This document shows positions 5,163-8,142 of a DNA stretch of 8,142 nucleotides, one piece after another; the first letter of the stretch is position 1, and every line of letters starts with the position of its first letter. The position numbers were made by a program, and so were the translations under genes. The stretch comes from Actinomycetota bacterium (GTDB taxonomy: Bacteria; Actinomycetota; Acidimicrobiia; Spongiisociales; UBA11373), in the NCBI GenBank assembly GCA_003486285.1, contig DNGH01000273.1, positions 1-8,142 of the forward strand. Reading direction: 5' to 3'. Below the pieces are notes generated by a model. That model made no database searches. It had not been told where the DNA came from and saw nothing but the letters and a program-made list of their open reading frames with translations.

Positions 5163-5909
5163 ATGACCGTCTTGGCCGAATTCACCGAACCGCCGTCCGC
5201 TGCCGACCTGATCGATGCGGTGAAGGAGCACGAGGGCGCGGCAGCCGCGTGGCACTCCACGACGCCGGCGACGCGCCATGTGGCGCTGCTGCGCAACGCC
5301 GCTGACGTGGCCGCGGCGCGCCCCGGCTTCATCTACACACCGGCGACAGTGGCCGGCGAAGACGACACGCTGTTGGGCCTCCCGATCCTGACCATGCCCG
5401 TCGACTCGTGGAAGCTGCGGCTGATGTCGGCACCAGAGCCGCCGCTCGCCACGCCGCCGGACATCGTCTCCGCCACCGAAATCGTCAGGCGGTTGGCCGG
5501 GGACGGAAGCGAACAAGTCTTCTGGCAGCCCTCCGACGGCATCGCGCTCATGATCGAACTGGAGGTCTACGAAGCCCTCCGCGAATTCCTCGCCGACCCG
5601 CCGAACCCCGACACACTGCTCGACGCCGTGTGGCCGAACGAACCCGGCCGGACGGGCCACGATCTAGAGCCGACCGAGGGGTGGGGCATCAAGCTCTTCG
5701 TGGACGGGCGAGGCCGGCCTGACATCGTGCGACACGCCGACTTCGCCAAGCTGCTCGACGAGGACCTGGAGGAACCGCTCGACACTCCCGAACTACGGGC
5801 GGCATTCACCACCCTGGCCGATCGGATGCGCGCCACGCTCGCCAAGCTCGACGCCGCGATCGCGGAGGGGGAGCTGGTCGAAAAGGACCAAGCGGCGCGG
5901 TGCGTCTAA
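5163..5909 (+). CDS. Acidic protein of unknown function, probable inserted accessory (moron-like) gene
   Basis: I do not recognise this 248-residue protein. It is strongly acidic: 44 Asp/Glu against 21 Lys/Arg, net about -23. Residues 55-90 (starting PGFIYTPATVAGEDDTLLGL) look beta-rich, 100-145 mixed, and 191-248 mostly helical (FAKLLDEDLEEPLDTPELRA and on). There is no membrane segment, signal peptide or catalytic motif. A GGAAG ribosome site (5150-5154) lies 8 nt before ATG 5163. Codon use differs from its neighbours: 12 of 22 Glu codons are GAA against about 4 of 48 in terL, and it alone ends in TAA. The 18-bp direct repeat sits on both sides, ending 20 nt before the start and beginning right after the stop. 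These facts fit a gene acquired into the head module. A charge-based role such as DNA mimicry, or binding the basic protein encoded just upstream, is only a guess. Confidence 0.75.
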   Translation: MTVLAEFTEPPSAADLIDAVKEHEGAAAAWHSTTPATRHVALLRNAADVAAARPGFIYTPATVAGEDDTLLGLPILTMPVDSWKLRLMSAPEPPLATPPDIVSATEIVRRLAGDGSEQVFWQPSDGIALMIELEVYEALREFLADPPNPDTLLDAVWPNEPGRTGHDLEPTEGWGIKLFVDGRGRPDIVRHADFAKLLDEDLEEPLDTPELRAAFTTLADRMRATLAKLDAAIAEGELVEKDQAARCV

Positions 5910-5927
5910 CCGCCGCCCTCGCATCTT
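5910..5927 (+). repeat. 18-bp direct repeat, right copy
   Basis: Exact copy of 5125-5142, beginning at the base after the TAA of the acidic gene. It lies just upstream of the candidate promoter of the membrane peptide gene. Recombination between the copies would remove 785 bp, including the whole acidic gene, and leave one copy here. Confidence 0.75.
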
Positions 5928-5941
5928 TCGCGCTTCCCCGT

Positions 5942-5947
5942 GTATCA
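5942..5947 (+). promoter_or_regulatory. Candidate -10 element TATCAT of a leaderless promoter
   Basis: TATCAT matches TATAAT at five of six positions and ends 9 nt before the GTG at 5957, in a locally AT-richer patch. It would give a leaderless or nearly leaderless mRNA for the membrane peptide and the portal gene behind it. No clear -35 box is seen. Confidence 0.4.
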
Positions 5948-5956
5948 TCAGCCTCC

Positions 5957-6121
5957 GTGACGAGGGCACAGGCGCTGGAAACGGTAGCAGGGCTGCTCCT
6001 GGTCGGCGGAGCAGCATCCGCGTGGGTGGGCTGGCCGCCGGTCGCGGCGGCCCTCGGTGGCATCCTCTTGCTCGGCGTCGTGATCCAGGTCGCGCGCCGG
6101 CACTTCCCGCGGGCCTGGTAG
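5957..6121 (+). CDS. Small two-helix membrane protein
   Basis: A 54-residue peptide that is almost entirely hydrophobic. Residues 9-25 (TVAGLLLVGGAASAWVG) form one likely membrane helix, a GWPP turn follows, and residues 28-46 (VAAALGGILLLGVVIQVA) form the second, ending in a basic tail (RRHFPRAW) that would lie in the cytoplasm. The hairpin shape resembles small holins, but its place among head genes makes lysis a weak guess; small membrane proteins of unknown role do occur in phage structural operons. GTG 5957 is preferred because TATCAT sits 9 nt upstream. The frame can be extended to GTG 5900, which would overlap the acidic gene by 10 nt and translate the right 18-bp repeat. The stop lies 8 nt before the portal ATG, so coupling is likely. 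Confidence 0.6.
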   Translation: MTRAQALETVAGLLLVGGAASAWVGWPPVAAALGGILLLGVVIQVARRHFPRAW

Positions 6122-6129
6122 CGGCGTAG

Positions 6130-7503
6130 ATGCTCCTCGACGCGCTGTTCCCGTCGACGGACCGGCCGCTGCGGCTCGGCGGCGGCGGTGGCGGTCTCCC
6201 GTCCTACCTCCAGACCCGCACCGTCCACGTCCTCGACGAGCCTCGCCAGGCCGTCGCCGGCCGCATGCTCTCCTGGCAGGTCCAGGCGCCGCACTACACC
6301 CCGGCGACGCACGCGGCCTTCGTGCATCAGGGCTTCCGCCGCAACGCCGTCTTCCGCCGCTGCGTCGACCTGCTCGCCTCCTCGGGCTGCCAGGCCGGCG
6401 TCGACGTGATCGACCTCGAGGACCGCCAATCGCTGTGTCACAGCACCGCCGGCGGCGCCGCCCACCCCGGCGCCGTCGCCCTGGTCGAGCTGATCCGCCG
6501 CGGCGGCCGCGCCCGCCCCGTGCCTGGGCTCTCCGGACGGGTGCTGATGTACCGGCTGTGGCAGGACCTCTACGTCTACGGAAACGCCCTGTGGGAGAAG
6601 GTCCGCTCCCGCTCCGGCCGCGTCGTCGAGCTGTGGCGACTCGACCCGCGCTACATCGCCGTCGAGCCGGACCCGCGCCGCGGCGTCAAGCGCTACCTCT
6701 ACAACGCCCACGGCAAGTGGTGGCCGATCGAGCTGTCCGACGTGATCCACCTGATGCACGTCGACCCCGAGCAGCAGTTCTTCGGGGTGCCGCCGATCTA
6801 CTCGGCCATGCGCGACCTTCAGGTCGACAACGAGCTGGTCGACCTGTTCAAGACGACGCTCGAGAACTTCGCGGTCCCGCCGGCCGTCCTCGAGGTGCCG
6901 GGCGGCCCCGACGGCTACGACCTCGACGACGGTCAGGCCGAGAAGGCGCGGCAGCTCTGGAAGCAGCGCTATGGCCGGAAGCGCCGCGGCGACGTCGCGG
7001 TGCTGCCGCCGGGCGTCACCGTCAAGGTGATCGGCATGGACTTCCAGAAGCTCGCGATCGGCGAGCTATCGGCCACGTCTGAGAACCGGGTGGCGATGGT
7101 CCACGGGGTGCCGATGATCCTGCTCGGCCGCTCCGGCACCCAGGCCGACCCGACCCGCGCCAACTACGGCGAGAGCAAGGAGCACTTCTGGCTCGACACC
7201 ATCGTCCCGATGCTGGGGACCGGTGCCGAGCTGCTGTCGCTCTCGCTGGTGCCCGAGTTCGTCCAGGACGTGCCTGCCGAAATGGCCTTCCGGACGAACA
7301 GCATCGGCGTGCTCCAGGCGGCCAAGCTCCGGCGCGCCGTCGACGCGACGAAGGTGTTCGAGGGCGGCGTCGTCTCCCGCCACGTCGCCCAGCAGCTCTC
7401 CGGCGTCGAGCAGCACGGCCCCGACGTGTTCTACCGCCGCAATGTCGACGGCGTCATCGACGCCTCGGCCACGATCGAGACGCTCGAACAGGGCGAGCTC
7501 TAG
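6130..7503 (+). CDS. HK97-family phage portal protein
   Basis: A 457-residue protein of the HK97-type portal family, forming the dodecameric ring at the head vertex through which TerL pumps DNA and to which the neck attaches. Family landmarks are in order: FRRNAVFRRCVDLLASS at 69-85, the DLYVYGNALWEKVR motif at 146-159, LWRLDPRYIAVEPD at 168-181, VIHLMHVDPEQQFFGVPPIY at 205-224, the long stem helix after 226, ATSENRVAMVHGVPMILLG at 315-333, and YGESKEHFWLDTIVPML at 346-362. Length is normal. The first 30 residues contain a Gly-rich run (LGGGGGGLPS) and are probably disordered. The ATG at 6130 has no strong Shine-Dalgarno and sits 8 nt behind the membrane peptide stop, so coupled translation is likely. 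The terminal TAG is part of the ribosome site of the protease gene. Confidence 0.95.
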   Translation: MLLDALFPSTDRPLRLGGGGGGLPSYLQTRTVHVLDEPRQAVAGRMLSWQVQAPHYTPATHAAFVHQGFRRNAVFRRCVDLLASSGCQAGVDVIDLEDRQSLCHSTAGGAAHPGAVALVELIRRGGRARPVPGLSGRVLMYRLWQDLYVYGNALWEKVRSRSGRVVELWRLDPRYIAVEPDPRRGVKRYLYNAHGKWWPIELSDVIHLMHVDPEQQFFGVPPIYSAMRDLQVDNELVDLFKTTLENFAVPPAVLEVPGGPDGYDLDDGQAEKARQLWKQRYGRKRRGDVAVLPPGVTVKVIGMDFQKLAIGELSATSENRVAMVHGVPMILLGRSGTQADPTRANYGESKEHFWLDTIVPMLGTGAELLSLSLVPEFVQDVPAEMAFRTNSIGVLQAAKLRRAVDATKVFEGGVVSRHVAQQLSGVEQHGPDVFYRRNVDGVIDASATIETLEQGEL

Positions 7504-7508
7504 GAGGT
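7502..7508 (+). promoter_or_regulatory. Consensus Shine-Dalgarno AGGAGGT
   Basis: AGGAGGT lies 9 nt before ATG 7518 and overlaps the portal stop codon (TAGGAGGT). A full anti-16S match fixes the protease start and implies strong, coupled translation. Confidence 0.85.
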
Positions 7509-7517
7509 CCACCAGCC

Positions 7518-8142
7518 ATGTCGATCGAAAGACTCCCCGTCAAGCTGCAGGCCGTCGGCGACGTCGACAAGAAGGACGGCGGCTGGGTGTATTCAGCGCT
7601 CGCTCAGTTCTACGAGCTGGTCAACGATCGGCTCATGTTCTTCGTCTACGGCTCGGGGCTCAAGACGATCGCCGAGCGGGTGCCGACCGGCCGAGTCAAG
7701 ATCCACAGCGGCCACCCCTACGACCCGAACGCCGCCACGATCCTCGGCAAGGTGATCGAGGCGCGCGAGACCCGGGGCGACGGCGGCGTGTGGTACCGCG
7801 GCTATCTCTCGGGCTCCGAAGAGAAGGTCGCGACCAAGCTCCTCGAGGGCGTGATCGACGAGAACTCGCTCGAGCTGTTCGTGCTGCGCGAGGCCGACCG
7901 CGAGGTCGAGATCGCCGACGTGCCCGAGCACGTGCGCCGGTGGATCCGCGTCGAGCCGAACGGCAAGACGCTGGTGCGCGAGATCCGCGAGTGGCGCTGG
8001 GACGCGATCGGCCTGGTGTCGTCCTCGTCGCAGGGCCGCCGGGCGCTGCTCGACCCGCCGACGATGATCCCGTTCGACGACCTGCCGCTCGCCTCGGCGA
8101 CGACCGCGTGGGACCCGAAGGCCGCGGCCGCGCGGGTGGCCG
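7518..8142 (+). CDS. HK97-type prohead protease (assemblin-like, family U35/S78), partial at 3' end
   Basis: The first 208 residues of a prohead protease, which cleaves the scaffold or delta domain of the major capsid protein and itself inside the prohead. The frame runs off the window with no stop. Alignable landmarks: GSGLKTIAERVPTGRVKIHS at 45-64, matching the family's PGAFxxxLAERxPxGRVK region; His66 (SGHPYDP) as the likely catalytic His; ILGKVIEARE at 75-84, matching the PIGxv strand; GVIDENSLELF at 111-121 with Ser117 as the likely nucleophile, 51 residues after the His, close to the spacing in HK97 gp4; and REIREWRWDAIGLVSSSSQG at 154-173, matching the EvxLxEvSLV strand. The lost C terminus may be a linker or a fused scaffold. 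Scaffold and major capsid genes are expected next. The start is set by AGGAGGT at 7502. Confidence 0.9.
   Translation, partial: MSIERLPVKLQAVGDVDKKDGGWVYSALAQFYELVNDRLMFFVYGSGLKTIAERVPTGRVKIHSGHPYDPNAATILGKVIEARETRGDGGVWYRGYLSGSEEKVATKLLEGVIDENSLELFVLREADREVEIADVPEHVRRWIRVEPNGKTLVREIREWRWDAIGLVSSSSQGRRALLDPPTMIPFDDLPLASATTAWDPKAAAARVA

Noticed and set aside
5026..5164. A 45-codon frame from ATG 5026 overlapping the acidic gene start (ATGA)
   Set aside because: The product is a run of Arg, Pro and Ser with no ribosome site, and it begins inside a hairpin loop. It looks like chance openness in GC-rich DNA.
4029..5660. A 543-codon open frame on the minus strand across the minor head and accessory genes
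   Set aside because: It spans three + strand genes and their gaps, and its product is repetitive and Arg/Gly-rich, as expected for antisense of GC-rich coding DNA.
5957..6121. Holin assignment for the membrane peptide
   Set aside because: It has two membrane helices and small size, but no lysin gene is nearby and it sits inside the head operon. Shape alone is not enough.
322..7503. Possible recoding of TAG to an amino acid, since six of nine genes end in TAG
   Set aside because: The TAGs sit exactly where domains end, one is doubled (4602-4607), and one overlaps the protease ribosome site. They behave as real stops.
1..8142. tRNA genes, CRISPR arrays, integrase or transposase genes
   Set aside because: I saw no cloverleaf-like sequence, no regularly spaced repeats and no recombinase signatures on either strand. 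The only perfect longer repeat is the 18-bp pair.

Overview
This is a tailed-phage (Caudoviricetes) head and DNA-packaging module, either from a phage or from a prophage. All genes are on the + strand and the DNA is about 70% GC. Third codon positions are nearly all G or C, GTG and TTG starts are used, and several starts sit 7-10 nt behind a TANNNT hexamer with no Shine-Dalgarno, as in leaderless mRNAs. This suggests an actinobacterial host, but no host gene is present, so the host assignment is an inference.

Layout. 1-57: end of an upstream region, closing in a perfect 10-bp hairpin. 58-322: a small helix-turn-helix protein whose reading frame seems to switch. 328-1176: a terminase-small-subunit-like DNA-binding protein. 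1173-1505: a small zinc-ribbon protein. 1527-3560: terminase large subunit, with an extra degenerate ATPase-like domain at its N terminus. 3561-3653: a relatively AT-rich intergenic island with repeats and hairpins. 3654-4604: SPP1 gp7/Mu F-type minor head protein. 4719-5009: a small, very basic protein. 5163-5909: an unrecognised acidic protein flanked by an 18-bp direct repeat, with codon use unlike its neighbours. 5957-6121: a two-helix membrane peptide. 6130-7503: HK97-type portal. 7518-end: HK97-type prohead protease, cut by the window edge; scaffold and major capsid genes would be expected next.

How the genes work together. The small-subunit-like protein and TerL would recognise, pump and cut the DNA. 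The portal is the docking ring for TerL and the nucleation point for the prohead. The gp7-like protein is a minor component of the head. The protease matures the capsid. The zinc-ribbon protein between the terminase subunits and the basic, acidic and membrane proteins between the minor head protein and the portal are accessory and of unknown function.

Most worth a second look: (i) the tandem ATPase-like architecture of TerL, where domain one keeps the fold signature but has lost the Walker A lysine; (ii) the 785-bp cargo unit at 5125-5909, bounded by perfect 18-bp direct repeats and carrying an acidic protein with foreign-looking codon use; (iii) the AT-rich control region ahead of the minor head gene.
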